Below are positions 7,659-16,936 of a DNA stretch of 64,000 nucleotides, piece by piece. The translations under genes and the position numbers were made by a program. Every line of letters begins with the position of its first letter. The first letter of the stretch is position 1. The notes under the pieces are model-generated. The model had not been told where the DNA came from, made no database searches, and worked only from the letters and a program-made list of their open reading frames with translations. This DNA comes from JADJSS01 sp046329815 (GTDB lineage: Bacteria; Bacteroidota; Bacteroidia; Chitinophagales; JADIYW01). The stretch covers positions 806,001 to 870,000 of the forward strand of contig JAXLTY010000001.1 of assembly GCA_046329815.1 (NCBI GenBank), given 5' to 3'.

Positions 7659-10454
7659 TTATGAAAACGCCAAATCAACTAATGCCTTTTGTTCTTTTTC
7701 ATGCAGTTTACTAAAACCGGTAGCAGGTGATGCTGCTTGCGGTCGCGCGATACATTGCAAATATTTTGCTTTGCTGTAATTCAACAACAAAAATCCATAA
7801 GCACCCATGTTTATTGGCTCTTCCTGAACCCAATGGAACGTTGCTTTACCATATTTTTTGATGATTGCGTCCAACTGCGTATCAGCCAACGGATACAATT
7901 GCTCAACACGAACGATAGCCACATCGGTTCGGTTGTCCGCTTCTTTTTTCGCTAACAAATCATAATAAATTTTACCTGTGCAGAACAATACTTTTTTCAC
8001 CGAAAGAAATTCCACAGTATTCGTATCGTCAATCACTTCCTGGAATTTTCCTTCGTAAATTTTTTCAATCGGATCGACACATTTCGGATGACGCAGCAAC
8101 GATTTTGGCGACATATTGATCATTGGCTTTCTGAAAGGCCACGCCAATTGTCTTCTGATGGCGTGGAAGAAATTGGCAGGTGATGTAATATTGGTCACCA
8201 CCATATTTTGTTCACCGCACAATTGTAAGAAACGTTCCAGACGCGCTGAACTGTGTTCAGGACCGGCGCCCTCATAGCCGTGCGGCAATAACATCACCAA
8301 ACCGCTTTGACGATTCCATTTTGTTTCACAAGAAGCGATGAACTGATCAATAATAATTTGTGCGCCGTTATCAAAATCGCCGAATTGCGCTTCCCAGATT
8401 ACCAATGGTGCCGGCGATGGTAATGAATAACCAAATTCAAAACCTAACACACCATATTCTGATAAATGCGAATTAAAGATTCTGAATTTGCCTTGTTTCC
8501 CATCTTCAGCAATATGTTCCAGTCGATTATATTCTGCGCCGGTTACTTCATCATACAAGCATGCATGACGATGTGAGAACGTTCCGCGTTTCACATCTTC
8601 GCCACTTAGTCGAACATCTTTTCCATCTAGCAAAATAGAACCATAAGCAATCAACTCACCGGCAGCCCAATCTACAGTATGATTTTCGCGCATCAAGACT
8701 CTGCGTTGTTCTAAATATTGCTGAATCTTCTTTAATGAATTAAAACCTTCCGGAACTTTAACCAACGCTTTGATGATTTTTACCAAATTCTCTTTCGAGA
8801 TTTTTGTTTCCGGCGATGACTGGAAATCCTGTGCGGTAGATTTGCGCAATGCTTTCCATGCCAATTCAGTTGTTTGTGGTTTGTATTTCTTTTCCTGTTG
8901 TTTGTAATCATTCAAACGCGCCTGCAATTCAGACCAGAAATTTTCTTCCATCTTTTTAGCAAACTCTGCTTCTGCCATGCCCCAATCGTATAGTTTTTTC
9001 TGATACAAATCGCGGACACCCACATGGTTTTTGATGATCTTATACATTTGCGGTTGTGTGTAAGACGGATCATCACCTTCATTGTGACCCCATTTTCTAT
9101 AACACACCATATCTACGAAAACGTCTTTATTGAATTTCTGACGATACTCAGCAGCCAATTCCGCAACATAAGTAACACATTCTACATCATCGCCATTTAC
9201 ATGAAATACAGGCGCCTGAATGGTTGATGCAATAGATGTGCAATAATTAGAAGTACGCGCGTCATCAAAATCCGTTGTGAAACCAATTTGATTATTAATA
9301 ACGAAGTGAATCGTTCCGCCAACAGTATAACCTTTTAATGACTGCATTTGCAACACTTCATACACGATGCCTTGTCCTGCTACTGCTGCGTCGCCGTGAA
9401 TAGTAATCGGTAATATCTTATCATATTCTTCGTTGTAGATCGCGTTGGCTTTTGCGCGGCAATAACCTTGTACAACAGGATTGATGGCTTCCAAATGAGA
9501 AGGATTCGGCAATAGTTTAATATACACTTCTTTGCCGTCCATCGTTTCATATTGCGAAGAATACCCTAAGTGATATTTCACATCACCTGTTCCTGTAGAG
9601 AAATCGTTTGGAGCAATACCTTCAAATTCTGAAAAGACTTGCTCATATGTTTTTCCTACAATATTCGTCAATACATTTAATCGTCCGCGATGCGCCATAC
9701 CAATCACTATTTCCTCCACACCATGATTGGCTGCAATGTTGATCATGGAGTCTAAAGCAGGAATAGTAGATTCGCCGCCTTCTAAAGAGAAACGCTTTTG
9801 ACCAATATATTTTGTTCCTAAGAATTTTTCTAAAACTTCTGACTCATTTAATTTTTCTAAAATCCTTTTTTTCTTTTCTATCGGATGTTCGTACGCGATG
9901 TAACCGTGTTCAATTTGCTCACGCATCCATGCACGCTCTTCTCGGTCTAATATATAAGCATATTCCCAGCCGATGGTTCTGCAGTAGATCTTTTTCAGGC
10001 GTTCAATAATAACCGATAGTTTTGCTTTACCGATACCGATTTCATTTCCTGCATGAAATTCCACTTCCAAGTCCGATTCATCTAATCCAAAATAATGCAA
10101 TTCCAGATCAGCATGGCGGTCGCGGCGCGGACGCAACGGATTGGTATGTGCTATTAAATGTCCTTTGTTTCTGTAACCTGAAATTAGTTTCAATACACGA
10201 AATTCTTTTGGTGAAACAAATTCTGTGCTATGAATAACTGGTTCAGCCGTAACTATTGTCGCAGGTGTTTCAAATGTTTCTGTTGTTTTTTGTTTTGCGG
10301 CTGTTCCGTTCACTCCAAACTTATAAGCCAGATCGAAACCGGCGAAGAATTTGCGCCATTCAGGATCTACTGAATTGGCATCTTTTACATATTCCTGGTA
10401 TTGCGCGTCTATAAAATGTGGGTCAGCGTTGGTTAATATGGATAAATCTTGCAT
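7659..10454 (-). CDS. sucA: 2-oxoglutarate dehydrogenase E1
   Basis: Thiamine-diphosphate-dependent decarboxylase of 2-oxoglutarate, which passes succinyl to the lipoyl group of SucB in the TCA cycle. It has 931 residues, full length for the family. Visible are the N-terminal E2-binding segment with DPEWRKFFAGF, VIGMAHRGRLNVL near residue 260, the ThDP/Mg region GDAAVAGQGIVYE with INNQIGFTT, and YRKWGHNEGDDPSYTQP. The C-terminal transketolase-like region has LPHGYEGAGPEHSSARLERF. The downstream sucB gene begins 51 bp after its stop on the same strand, so the two form one operon. The E3 gene lpdA is elsewhere in the window. Confidence 0.97.
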   Translation of the reverse strand: MQDLSILTNADPHFIDAQYQEYVKDANSVDPEWRKFFAGFDLAYKFGVNGTAAKQKTTETFETPATIVTAEPVIHSTEFVSPKEFRVLKLISGYRNKGHLIAHTNPLRPRRDRHADLELHYFGLDESDLEVEFHAGNEIGIGKAKLSVIIERLKKIYCRTIGWEYAYILDREERAWMREQIEHGYIAYEHPIEKKKRILEKLNESEVLEKFLGTKYIGQKRFSLEGGESTIPALDSMINIAANHGVEEIVIGMAHRGRLNVLTNIVGKTYEQVFSEFEGIAPNDFSTGTGDVKYHLGYSSQYETMDGKEVYIKLLPNPSHLEAINPVVQGYCRAKANAIYNEEYDKILPITIHGDAAVAGQGIVYEVLQMQSLKGYTVGGTIHFVINNQIGFTTDFDDARTSNYCTSIASTIQAPVFHVNGDDVECVTYVAELAAEYRQKFNKDVFVDMVCYRKWGHNEGDDPSYTQPQMYKIIKNHVGVRDLYQKKLYDWGMAEAEFAKKMEENFWSELQARLNDYKQQEKKYKPQTTELAWKALRKSTAQDFQSSPETKISKENLVKIIKALVKVPEGFNSLKKIQQYLEQRRVLMRENHTVDWAAGELIAYGSILLDGKDVRLSGEDVKRGTFSHRHACLYDEVTGAEYNRLEHIAEDGKQGKFRIFNSHLSEYGVLGFEFGYSLPSPAPLVIWEAQFGDFDNGAQIIIDQFIASCETKWNRQSGLVMLLPHGYEGAGPEHSSARLERFLQLCGEQNMVVTNITSPANFFHAIRRQLAWPFRKPMINMSPKSLLRHPKCVDPIEKIYEGKFQEVIDDTNTVEFLSVKKVLFCTGKIYYDLLAKKEADNRTDVAIVRVEQLYPLADTQLDAIIKKYGKATFHWVQEEPINMGAYGFLLLNYSKAKYLQCIARPQAASPATGFSKLHEKEQKALVDLAFS

Positions 10455-10546
10455 AAGGATAAAATAATATTAGAACACAAATATCGCTGTTTTGTTGAGA
10501 ATTTGTATGATAAAAATTGTGAAACGTATAAAGTACTCTTCTGCAC

Positions 10547-10903
10547 TTACTGGCTGTTCTTTACCTGTTCGTCAATCATTTTACGAATCTCTCTTAGCTT
10601 TTCGATGGGCAGATTGCTTAAGCTTTGCGATATTAATGTTTTGTAGTTCGGCGGAACGAGTTTGTGCAGCGGCTGGCTCGGATCGCTTTTTTGTCCTTCT
10701 TTAGGTGTCCAAACGAAAAGGTCGTTGGGTGTGCAGTGCAGCAATGTGCAAAGCGTTTCGAGCTGCACATAGGTGATGCTTTTTTCCTGATGGTTAAGCA
10801 AACGGTGCGCCGTATGCGCGTTAAAGCCGTTTTTACAGAGATACGTGAAATGGTTTTTGACCTCTCTTTCGTTTAAAATTGGAGTGATGTGAAGTGTTAG
10901 CAT
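10547..10903 (-). CDS. Small XRE/Cro-type helix-turn-helix regulator
   Basis: A 118-residue protein with a Cro/C1-type HTH (HTH_26-like) in roughly residues 10-70; LETLCTLLHCTPNDLFVW is the characteristic end of that domain. A short C-terminal segment (LPIEKLREIRKMIDEQ) is probably a helix. It is likely a DNA-binding regulator, but its targets are unknown. The gene lies upstream of sucA on the same strand, with a 92-bp spacer. An array of eleven 21-bp repeats starts 69 bp upstream of its ATG, an obvious candidate target for autoregulation (inference). Confidence 0.8.
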   Translation of the reverse strand: MLTLHITPILNEREVKNHFTYLCKNGFNAHTAHRLLNHQEKSITYVQLETLCTLLHCTPNDLFVWTPKEGQKSDPSQPLHKLVPPNYKTLISQSLSNLPIEKLREIRKMIDEQVKNSQ

Positions 10904-10972
10904 AGTTTTGGTTTTAAATTATATCATAATATTAATAAATTTTTATAAGAAAAGTACACATGCGACAAAACA

Positions 10973-11210
10973 AAGTTGTAATGCGCTAAAAGAAAGTTGT
11001 AATCACGTGAAACCGAGTTGTAATCTCGTAAAATTAAGTTGTAATTCCGTAAAACTAAGTTGTAATCCCATAAAATAAAATTGCAAAGTCATGAAACAAA
11101 GTTGTAATCTCGTGAAACAAAGTTGTAATTCCATGAAATAAAATTGTAATGCGCAGAAACTAAGTTATAATGCGCAGAAACCAAGTTGTAATCGCGAGAA
11201 ACAAAATTGG
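10973..11210. repeat. Array of eleven degenerate 21-bp repeats
   Basis: Eleven complete units start every 21 bp from 10973 to 11183 with no indel, then a partial twelfth at 11204. Each begins with AAGTTGTAAT or a near variant, followed by a variable six-base stretch (CTCGTG, TCCGTA, GCGCAG and others) and GAAAC or similar. On the minus strand one frame reads as a heptapeptide repeat around (D/H/N)-Y-N-(F/L)-V-S-(R/A) with one stop. The array fills most of the 488-bp spacer 10904-11391. I see nothing else recognisable in 11216-11391 except the AT-rich leader of the next gene. Confidence 0.9.
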
Positions 11211-11391
11211 GTTGCGGAATGGTGTAATTAATTGATTTACAATGTTATTTATCCTGAATGTGATTTTTTTGATGGATTTGATGATATGATTGGTATGCTG
11301 ATATTAGATTTTCGAGTATGAACGCTGTGGTTTACTTTATAATTTCCTATTTTATTTATATATTCGTGAAAACACTATTGCAGACTTTTAT

Positions 11392-13275
11392 ATGAACGAA
11401 TTTATTTTACGATTGATTAAACCATGCATTATAGCTGCAGTGTGTTTATTTTTTTTAAATTATACAAAAGCTCAATGCAGTGGCAACTTGGTTGTTAATG
11501 GTTCATTTGATGGTATTCCGGGCGAAGATGAGACGGCGTCTGGCTGGAGCCATGGTTCTACTCCTGACATTAACGATGCATCAGGTACTTTGCACACCAC
11601 GCCTTCTTATGTCTGGACAGGTATTCCTGTGGTTTCGCCTAATGGCGGCACCTGGCAGAACATTTTCTCGACAGAATATATATCACAAATTATAACGGTT
11701 GTACCCGGTACTTCTTATACTTTACAATTTGACTATGCTGCACAAGGTATTCAAAGCTTACCTATGGATTATCAAGGGCCTGTAGGCGTTAATGTTTATA
11801 TAAATGATGTATTGATGCATACTTCTCCTTTAGACATGACACAGTATTCGTGGGAACATGACAGCTATACTTTTATACCTTCTGGTGCTAATATTGTATT
11901 AAAGTTTACTGCATCCAAAGAACAATATGTAGCAATTGACGGTATGTGTTTTGCCAAAACCGGAGCGAACACGCAGGCGCAATTCGCTTTTGATATTTGC
12001 CAGGGCGACAGTGTACGGGTGAATAATAAAACTTATAAAACTACAGGAATTTATCGCGACACCTTACGAAATTCGGCTGGTTTTGACAGTATCATTACGA
12101 CAACACTAACGGTGCATCCGAGTTATAGTAAAACGCAAAATATAAACCTATGCTCCGGACAAACGATCCTTGTTGGAAGCCATACCTATTCTCTGGCCGG
12201 AAATTATAGAGATACCTTAAAGACTACGAAGAATTGCGACAGTATTATTGTTACTAACCTTACTATCCGCCAATTGCAAACATCATCGCAAAATGCTATA
12301 ATCTGTCCCGGTGGTAGTTATGTTGTGGGTACGCATACTTATATGCAAGCAGGAACGTATAAAGATACTTTGCGAACCAATTCAGGCTGTGACAGCGTAG
12401 TCACTACAACTATCAGCATTGCTGCTTTGCAAACAGCCAGCAGAAATGTATCTATTTGCAGCAATGAAAAATTAGTGATCGGCAACCATACTTATACTGC
12501 TAACGGAATTTATAAAGATACCATAAAAGGCGGCGCAGGTTGCGATACGTTGCTGACTACAACTTTAACTGTTTATCCAAAACCAATAGTAAATCTTGGT
12601 GCTGATATATCGGTTTGTCCTGATTCGGTGATTGCTTTAGATGCAGGCAATGCAGGCGCTGCCTTCTTCTGGAACAACAATCAAACAACGCAACAAATTT
12701 CAGCAGCAACTGCAGGAACATATATTGTTACCGTTACTAAAAATAATTGCAGCACCAATGATACAATCATTATTCAGCATAAACCTGTTTACATTGTTAA
12801 TTTAGGTGCAGATGCTGTTTTGTGTAATAAAGATTCTTTAACGCTCAATGTGGCAACAAATGGCGGCAGCTATGTTTGGCAGGATGGCTCTACATCGCCT
12901 GTTTATACAATTAGCCAAGAAGGTATTTATTCTGTAAAGGTGACAACTGAATGCGCAGTAAGTGCTGATACAATAACGGTTGTTCATGAAGAATGTGATT
13001 GCCAGTATTACATTCCTACAGCTTTCTCACCGAATCACGATGGCGTAAATGACGCTTTTGGCGTAGCAAATACATGCACCGGTGTTACTTATTTTAAACT
13101 GGAAATATTCAACCGATGGAATCAGTTGCTATTCGAAGCAGACGCTGAAAATAAAAAATGGGACGGTTTTCACAAAGGTAATGAACAGGAACTGGACAGT
13201 TATATTTACATCTTAAACTACACACAAAACGGAAAAAATTACTACAAAAAAGGTGTATTTACACTATTAAAATGA
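11392..13275 (+). CDS. Large secreted repeat protein with type IX (CHU_C) sorting domain
   Basis: A 627-residue exported protein. A signal peptide ends near KAQ (about residue 28). Residues about 30-190 (VVNGSFDG, DASGTLH, DGMCF) look like a jelly-roll, carbohydrate-binding-like domain. Four copies of a roughly 50-residue repeat follow (about 200-395), each with the pattern C-x-G/N, TY, Y-x-DT, C/FDS, TTLT. Two PKD/Ig-like segments beginning NLGAD come next. The C-terminus (YIPTAFSPNHDGVND onward) is the gliding-motility-associated TIGR04131/CHU_C domain, which directs type IX secretion and surface attachment. The partner ligand is unknown. The codons of the four repeats are diverged, so the duplications are old. 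Confidence 0.88.
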   Translation: MNEFILRLIKPCIIAAVCLFFLNYTKAQCSGNLVVNGSFDGIPGEDETASGWSHGSTPDINDASGTLHTTPSYVWTGIPVVSPNGGTWQNIFSTEYISQIITVVPGTSYTLQFDYAAQGIQSLPMDYQGPVGVNVYINDVLMHTSPLDMTQYSWEHDSYTFIPSGANIVLKFTASKEQYVAIDGMCFAKTGANTQAQFAFDICQGDSVRVNNKTYKTTGIYRDTLRNSAGFDSIITTTLTVHPSYSKTQNINLCSGQTILVGSHTYSLAGNYRDTLKTTKNCDSIIVTNLTIRQLQTSSQNAIICPGGSYVVGTHTYMQAGTYKDTLRTNSGCDSVVTTTISIAALQTASRNVSICSNEKLVIGNHTYTANGIYKDTIKGGAGCDTLLTTTLTVYPKPIVNLGADISVCPDSVIALDAGNAGAAFFWNNNQTTQQISAATAGTYIVTVTKNNCSTNDTIIIQHKPVYIVNLGADAVLCNKDSLTLNVATNGGSYVWQDGSTSPVYTISQEGIYSVKVTTECAVSADTITVVHEECDCQYYIPTAFSPNHDGVNDAFGVANTCTGVTYFKLEIFNRWNQLLFEADAENKKWDGFHKGNEQELDSYIYILNYTQNGKNYYKKGVFTLLK

Positions 13276-13359
13276 TCATTTTTAGAGTTAATTTTCAGTC
13301 GTTTAGCTAATTTTAATCATAATTTTACGTTTAGATTTCCACAATCTGAAATAAATACC

Positions 13360-13367
13360 TATCTTTG
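13360..13367 (+). promoter_or_regulatory. Promoter -7 box of rpsT
   Basis: TATCTTTG, an exact match to the Bacteroidota TAnnTTTG box, 18 bp before the rpsT ATG. A clear -33 TTTG is not visible. Confidence 0.6.
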
Positions 13368-13385
13368 CACACTCAAATAAAAAAA

Positions 13386-13646
13386 ATGGCACATCATAAA
13401 TCAGCTAAGAAAAGAATCAGACAAACGGTAAAAAGACGCTTAGAGAACCGTTATTATGGTAAAACCACCAGAAATGCACTAAGAAAATTTTTGGCATCGA
13501 CTGAAAAAGCAGAAGCAGAAAAATCAATGCCGTCTGTTGTGGCAATGATCGATAAATTAGCAAAAAGAACACAAATTCACAAAAACAAAGCAAGCCACTT
13601 GAAATCAGAAGTGATGTTGCATCTGAACGCGTTGAAAGCAAAATAA
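13386..13646 (+). CDS. rpsT: 30S ribosomal protein S20
   Basis: An 86-residue, very basic protein that binds 16S rRNA in the small subunit. The start MAHHKSAKKRIRQ is typical; an upstream in-frame non-ATG start would add seven residues and overlap the promoter zone, so the ATG at 13386 is chosen. The conserved NRYYGKTTRNALRKF segment and the C-terminal helix with KASHLKSEVMLHLNAL fit the family. It is preceded by a strong -7 box and followed by a terminator hairpin before radC. Confidence 0.95.
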   Translation: MAHHKSAKKRIRQTVKRRLENRYYGKTTRNALRKFLASTEKAEAEKSMPSVVAMIDKLAKRTQIHKNKASHLKSEVMLHLNALKAK

Positions 13647-13691
13647 GCGTTTCGAAAAATAAATTTCCATTTTTTTATGGAAAATGAACAG

Positions 13692-13721
13692 TTGGTGTAT
13701 CTATATGGTACACCAATTTTT
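13692..13721 (+). terminator. Intrinsic terminator after rpsT
   Basis: TTGGTGTA at 13692-13699 pairs exactly with TACACCAA at 13709-13716 and is followed by a T-run. A second, weaker stem (TTTCCAT / ATGGAAA) lies just upstream. The radC ATG follows only 6 bp after the T-run, so radC translation may start in or close to the terminator. Confidence 0.7.
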
Positions 13722-13726
13722 ATTAT

Positions 13727-14425
13727 ATGCAAGATTACGAGAATAAACTCACGATTAAATTTTGGGCTGAAGAAGACAGACCACGCGAAAAACTTCAGCT
13801 CAAAGGCAAACAAACACTTTCAGATGCAGAACTCATTGCCATCATTATCGGTTCCGGCAACGCCAAAGAAAGCGCCGTTGAATTATCGAAACGCATTTTA
13901 GCATCGGTCAATAATAATTTATTTGAACTCGGTCAAAAAACCATCGAAGACCTGATGCAGTTCAACGGCATCGGAGAAGCGAAAGCGATCTCAATTATCG
14001 CTGCGTTGGAAATCGGCAGACGCAGAGCATCTTCAGAAGTAATGGTTCAGGACAAAATTATTACATCAAAAGATGTTTTCCGGATGATGAGCCCAATATT
14101 ATCTGACCTGAAACACGAAGAATTTTGGGTAATTTATCTGAACAGAAATAACCGTTTTATTTCCAAGCAAAAGATAAGCAGCGGCGGCGTTGCCGGCACA
14201 GTTTCTGATCCAAAAATCATTTTTAATATCGCGCTGAAAGAACTGGCTTCGTCTATCGTATTGTGTCATAATCATCCAAGCGGCAATTTGCAACCAAGCG
14301 AAGCCGACATTTCAATGACCAAAAAGATAAGACAAGCCGGTGAATTTTTAGATATACGGTTACTCGATCATATTATTATCGCACATCAAAACTATACCAG
14401 TATGGCAGACGAAAATTTAATTTAG
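13727..14425 (+). CDS. radC: RadC family (UPF0758) JAB/MPN-domain protein
   Basis: A 232-residue protein with an N-terminal helix-hairpin-helix-like part (SDAELIAIIIGSG, LMQFNGIGEAKAISI) and a C-terminal RadC/JAB metalloprotease-like domain. The JAMM pattern is intact: HNHPSGNLQPSEAD near residues 181-194, with an upstream glutamate in KHEEFW. The historical DNA-repair role of RadC is doubtful; the true activity of the family is unknown. It is cytoplasmic. Its transcription unit is separated from rpsT by a terminator. Confidence 0.92.
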   Translation: MQDYENKLTIKFWAEEDRPREKLQLKGKQTLSDAELIAIIIGSGNAKESAVELSKRILASVNNNLFELGQKTIEDLMQFNGIGEAKAISIIAALEIGRRRASSEVMVQDKIITSKDVFRMMSPILSDLKHEEFWVIYLNRNNRFISKQKISSGGVAGTVSDPKIIFNIALKELASSIVLCHNHPSGNLQPSEADISMTKKIRQAGEFLDIRLLDHIIIAHQNYTSMADENLI

Positions 14426-14484
14426 TTAACTCAAATGCAACATCTTATATACATCAACCTGCTAAAACATTGTCGGATTAGCCG

Positions 14485-14492
14485 TATCTTTG
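14485..14492 (+). promoter_or_regulatory. Promoter -7 box of the DEAD-box helicase gene
   Basis: TATCTTTG, an exact TAnnTTTG match, 17 bp upstream of the ATG at 14510, with the same spacing and downstream A-rich leader as rpsT. Confidence 0.6.
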
Positions 14493-14509
14493 CGTCCAAA
14501 TAAAAAAAT

Positions 14510-16240
14510 ATGGAAGGATTTAGAGCGTTAGGTTTGAGTGATGAAATTTTAGACGCATTAGAAAAAAAGGGCTACGAATCGCCTACACCAATACAGGAAC
14601 AAACAATACCTCTTTTATTAAACGGCGACTTAGATATAGTGGGTCAGGCGCAAACAGGTACCGGAAAAACGGCTGCTTTCGGCTTGCCCATTTTAGAAAG
14701 ATTTGATCCGACACAAAAAGCGGTTCAGGCATTGGTTTTGGCACCGACTCGCGAATTAGCAATACAGGTTGCCGAAGAAATCAAGAGTTTTAAAGGTTCA
14801 AAAAGAATCTGGATCACTACAGTTTATGGTGGCGCGCCCATCAGCTCTCAAATGCGCGAACTGGAAAAAGGAACACATGTGGTAGTTGGAACACCAGGTC
14901 GTGTAATTGATTTGATCGAACGTAAAAAACTGGTTTTAGATCAGGTTAAATATGTAGTATTGGATGAAGCCGATGAAATGCTGAACATGGGTTTTATCGA
15001 TGACATCGAATTGATCTTAAAATCGTGCGCAACTGACCGAAGAATGTTGTTGTTTTCGGCAACCATGCCAGACCGGATTTTATCACTGGCAAAACGCTAC
15101 ATGGGAAAATTCAACATGGTGCAGATCGCGAAACAAGATATCACGAACGTGAACATTTCACAGTCGTATTTTGAAGTGCCTGACAAAGACCGCTTCGATG
15201 CTTTGTGCCGTGTTTTGGATGTAGAAGAAGATTTTTACGGAATTATTTTCTGTAATACCAAAGCAGAAGTTATCGAAATTTCCAATCACTTAAACGACAA
15301 AGGTTATTCGACAGATGCGCTGCATGGCGACATTCAGCAAAACCTGCGCGAGAAAGTCGTTAAACAATTCAAGACGAATAAATTTGGTGTGTTGGTGGCA
15401 ACAGACGTTGCTGCGCGTGGCATTGATATTTCTGACTTGACGCACGTTATTAATTATGGTTTACCGCAAGATCCGGAATCGTATGTACACAGAATTGGCA
15501 GAACAGGCCGTGCCGGAAAAGAAGGAAAAGCGATTGCTATCATTTCGCCGTCAGAAAAAAGAAAACTGCTTTTTGTGGAGCGCATATCAAAAGCGAAAAT
15601 GAAAAAAGGCAAATTGCCTGACGCGAACGACATGGTGAAGATCAAAAAACGCCGTTTGGTAGAACACATCGAAACGATTATAGAAACGGAACATTACAGC
15701 GAATACAACGAACTAGCGAATGAAATTTTAGCAGACAAAAATCCGGAAGTTTTGGTTGCTGCTTTAATTAAACATTTTGCAAAAGATGAATTGAATCCGA
15801 AAGCATACAAACAGATTAAAGAAGTAGTGAAAGAAGAATTCGGCAGCCGTTTTGATCGTGGAAATGACCGTGGCGACAGACGTGGAGGCGATCGTCGTTC
15901 TGACAGAAGAGACGACAGGCGCGACAGCGGCAGACGCGGTGACGACAGAAGAAGTTTTAGCGACAGAGATTCAGCGCCACGCAGAAGAAATGCTTCTTCA
16001 ACGCGTTTGTTTTTTGCGCAAGGCAGAAGCGAAGGCATGACGCCAAGACAACTATTAGACATTTTGAAACGCGACACTGGTGTGGAAGCACGCAAGATAG
16101 ACGATATTAGAATCTTGGATAATTTCTCGTTCTTCGCAACCAACAGCGATGATGCCGAACGCATCTTATCGCACTATAAACGCAACAAAGCCGGCGGCAA
16201 ACCAATGGTTGACCGCGCTAGAGAAAGAGAAGAAAGATAG
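14510..16240 (+). CDS. DEAD-box ATP-dependent RNA helicase with DbpA-like C-terminal domain
   Basis: A 576-residue CsdA/DeaD-like RNA helicase. Motifs in order: the Q motif (YESPTPIQEQTIP), Walker A AQTGTGKT near 48-55, PTRELAIQVA, DEAD in VLDEADEMLNMGF near 150, SAT, and HRIGRTGRAGKEG near 325. Residues about 445-500 form an Arg/Asp/Gly-rich tail (RGDRRGGDRRSDRRDD), and residues about 505-560 fit the DbpA RNA-binding domain. It is likely involved in ribosome assembly or RNA unwinding in the cold. It ends at a bidirectional terminator. Confidence 0.93.
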   Translation: MEGFRALGLSDEILDALEKKGYESPTPIQEQTIPLLLNGDLDIVGQAQTGTGKTAAFGLPILERFDPTQKAVQALVLAPTRELAIQVAEEIKSFKGSKRIWITTVYGGAPISSQMRELEKGTHVVVGTPGRVIDLIERKKLVLDQVKYVVLDEADEMLNMGFIDDIELILKSCATDRRMLLFSATMPDRILSLAKRYMGKFNMVQIAKQDITNVNISQSYFEVPDKDRFDALCRVLDVEEDFYGIIFCNTKAEVIEISNHLNDKGYSTDALHGDIQQNLREKVVKQFKTNKFGVLVATDVAARGIDISDLTHVINYGLPQDPESYVHRIGRTGRAGKEGKAIAIISPSEKRKLLFVERISKAKMKKGKLPDANDMVKIKKRRLVEHIETIIETEHYSEYNELANEILADKNPEVLVAALIKHFAKDELNPKAYKQIKEVVKEEFGSRFDRGNDRGDRRGGDRRSDRRDDRRDSGRRGDDRRSFSDRDSAPRRRNASSTRLFFAQGRSEGMTPRQLLDILKRDTGVEARKIDDIRILDNFSFFATNSDDAERILSHYKRNKAGGKPMVDRAREREER

Positions 16241-16262
16241 ATTCATTAGAACAAATTAAAAT

Positions 16263-16293
16263 AAAAAAGTCAGCGTAGTTGCTGGCTTTTTTT
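16263..16293. terminator. Bidirectional terminator after the DEAD-box gene
   Basis: GTCAGC at 16269-16274 pairs with GCTGGC at 16281-16286 (one G-T wobble), flanked by A6 upstream and T7 downstream, so it can act for both the helicase gene and the convergent hypothetical gene. Confidence 0.75.
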
Positions 16294-16803
16294 CTACTTA
16301 TAAATTTTAGGATCTTTATTCTCTTTTTTCAAACCATAATTTATATTAACCTTATGCACTTTTTTGTCAAATGTTAAGACTATTCTATCTTTTATTCTAA
16401 ATGTTGATTCTAATTTCAACTTGTTGTAATTGATAAAATGTAATCTTCGCACATGATTTAAATTATCAAGCTGATATTTATATAATGCGATCCAGTTCTT
16501 TTTGTTTTCAGTAACAAAAAACAATAGGTAAATATTATTCTTATAAATTAAATAGTATAAATCATTTATAACATATTCATATCCAAAATCAATATTTGTT
16601 TCACTTAATAAATCAGTATTGTCTTTTGTCTTGTAGACACCTGCAAACGTAGTGATTTTAATTGCAATACTATCGTAACAAATTATAAATGTATCTTCAA
16701 TGTTACCTTTAATAAAAGTATCATATTTTTTAAAGTTTTGATTTTGCGAATAACATAATACTAAACTTTGAAGAATAATTAAGATTGGTAAGATAAGCTT
16801 CAT
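16294..16803 (-). CDS. Hypothetical secreted protein
   Basis: Not recognised. A 169-residue protein from the ATG at 16803, giving a clean signal peptide (MKLILPILIILQSLVLCYSQ). The ATG at 16824 would add seven residues before it. The mature part is rich in Asn, Lys, Tyr and Ile, with alternating strands and no cysteine motif. It is more AT-rich than its neighbours. The stop codon abuts the terminator hairpin of the helicase gene. It is probably periplasmic or surface-exposed, with unknown function. Confidence 0.6.
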   Translation of the reverse strand: MKLILPILIILQSLVLCYSQNQNFKKYDTFIKGNIEDTFIICYDSIAIKITTFAGVYKTKDNTDLLSETNIDFGYEYVINDLYYLIYKNNIYLLFFVTENKKNWIALYKYQLDNLNHVRRLHFINYNKLKLESTFRIKDRIVLTFDKKVHKVNINYGLKKENKDPKIYK

Positions 16804-16902
16804 AGTTCGATATTTGAGGTCCATCTTGAATTATAAATATACAATTTTCTTCTTTTATGAAAGGTCTTCGGTTTTTTCCATAATTTTATATTGTAAACAA
16901 TC

Positions 16903-16930
16903 TTACTACTTATTACTTAATACTTACGAC
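16903..16930. repeat. Heptamer tract before the methyltransferase gene
   Basis: Four units in register: TTACTAC, TTATTAC, TTAATAC and TTACGAC, ending 6 bp before the ATG at 16937. It occupies the ribosome-binding region of the gene. Confidence 0.65.
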
Positions 16931-16936
16931 TAAATT

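Noticed and set aside
10973..11210. CRISPR array suspicion
   Set aside because: Units are contiguous 21-bp repeats without spacers of unique sequence, and no cas gene is in the window.
15694..16164. 156-codon minus frame opposite the DEAD-box helicase tail
   Set aside because: Antisense shadow of the Arg/Asp/Gly-rich tail, rich in Ser/Leu/Arg as expected.
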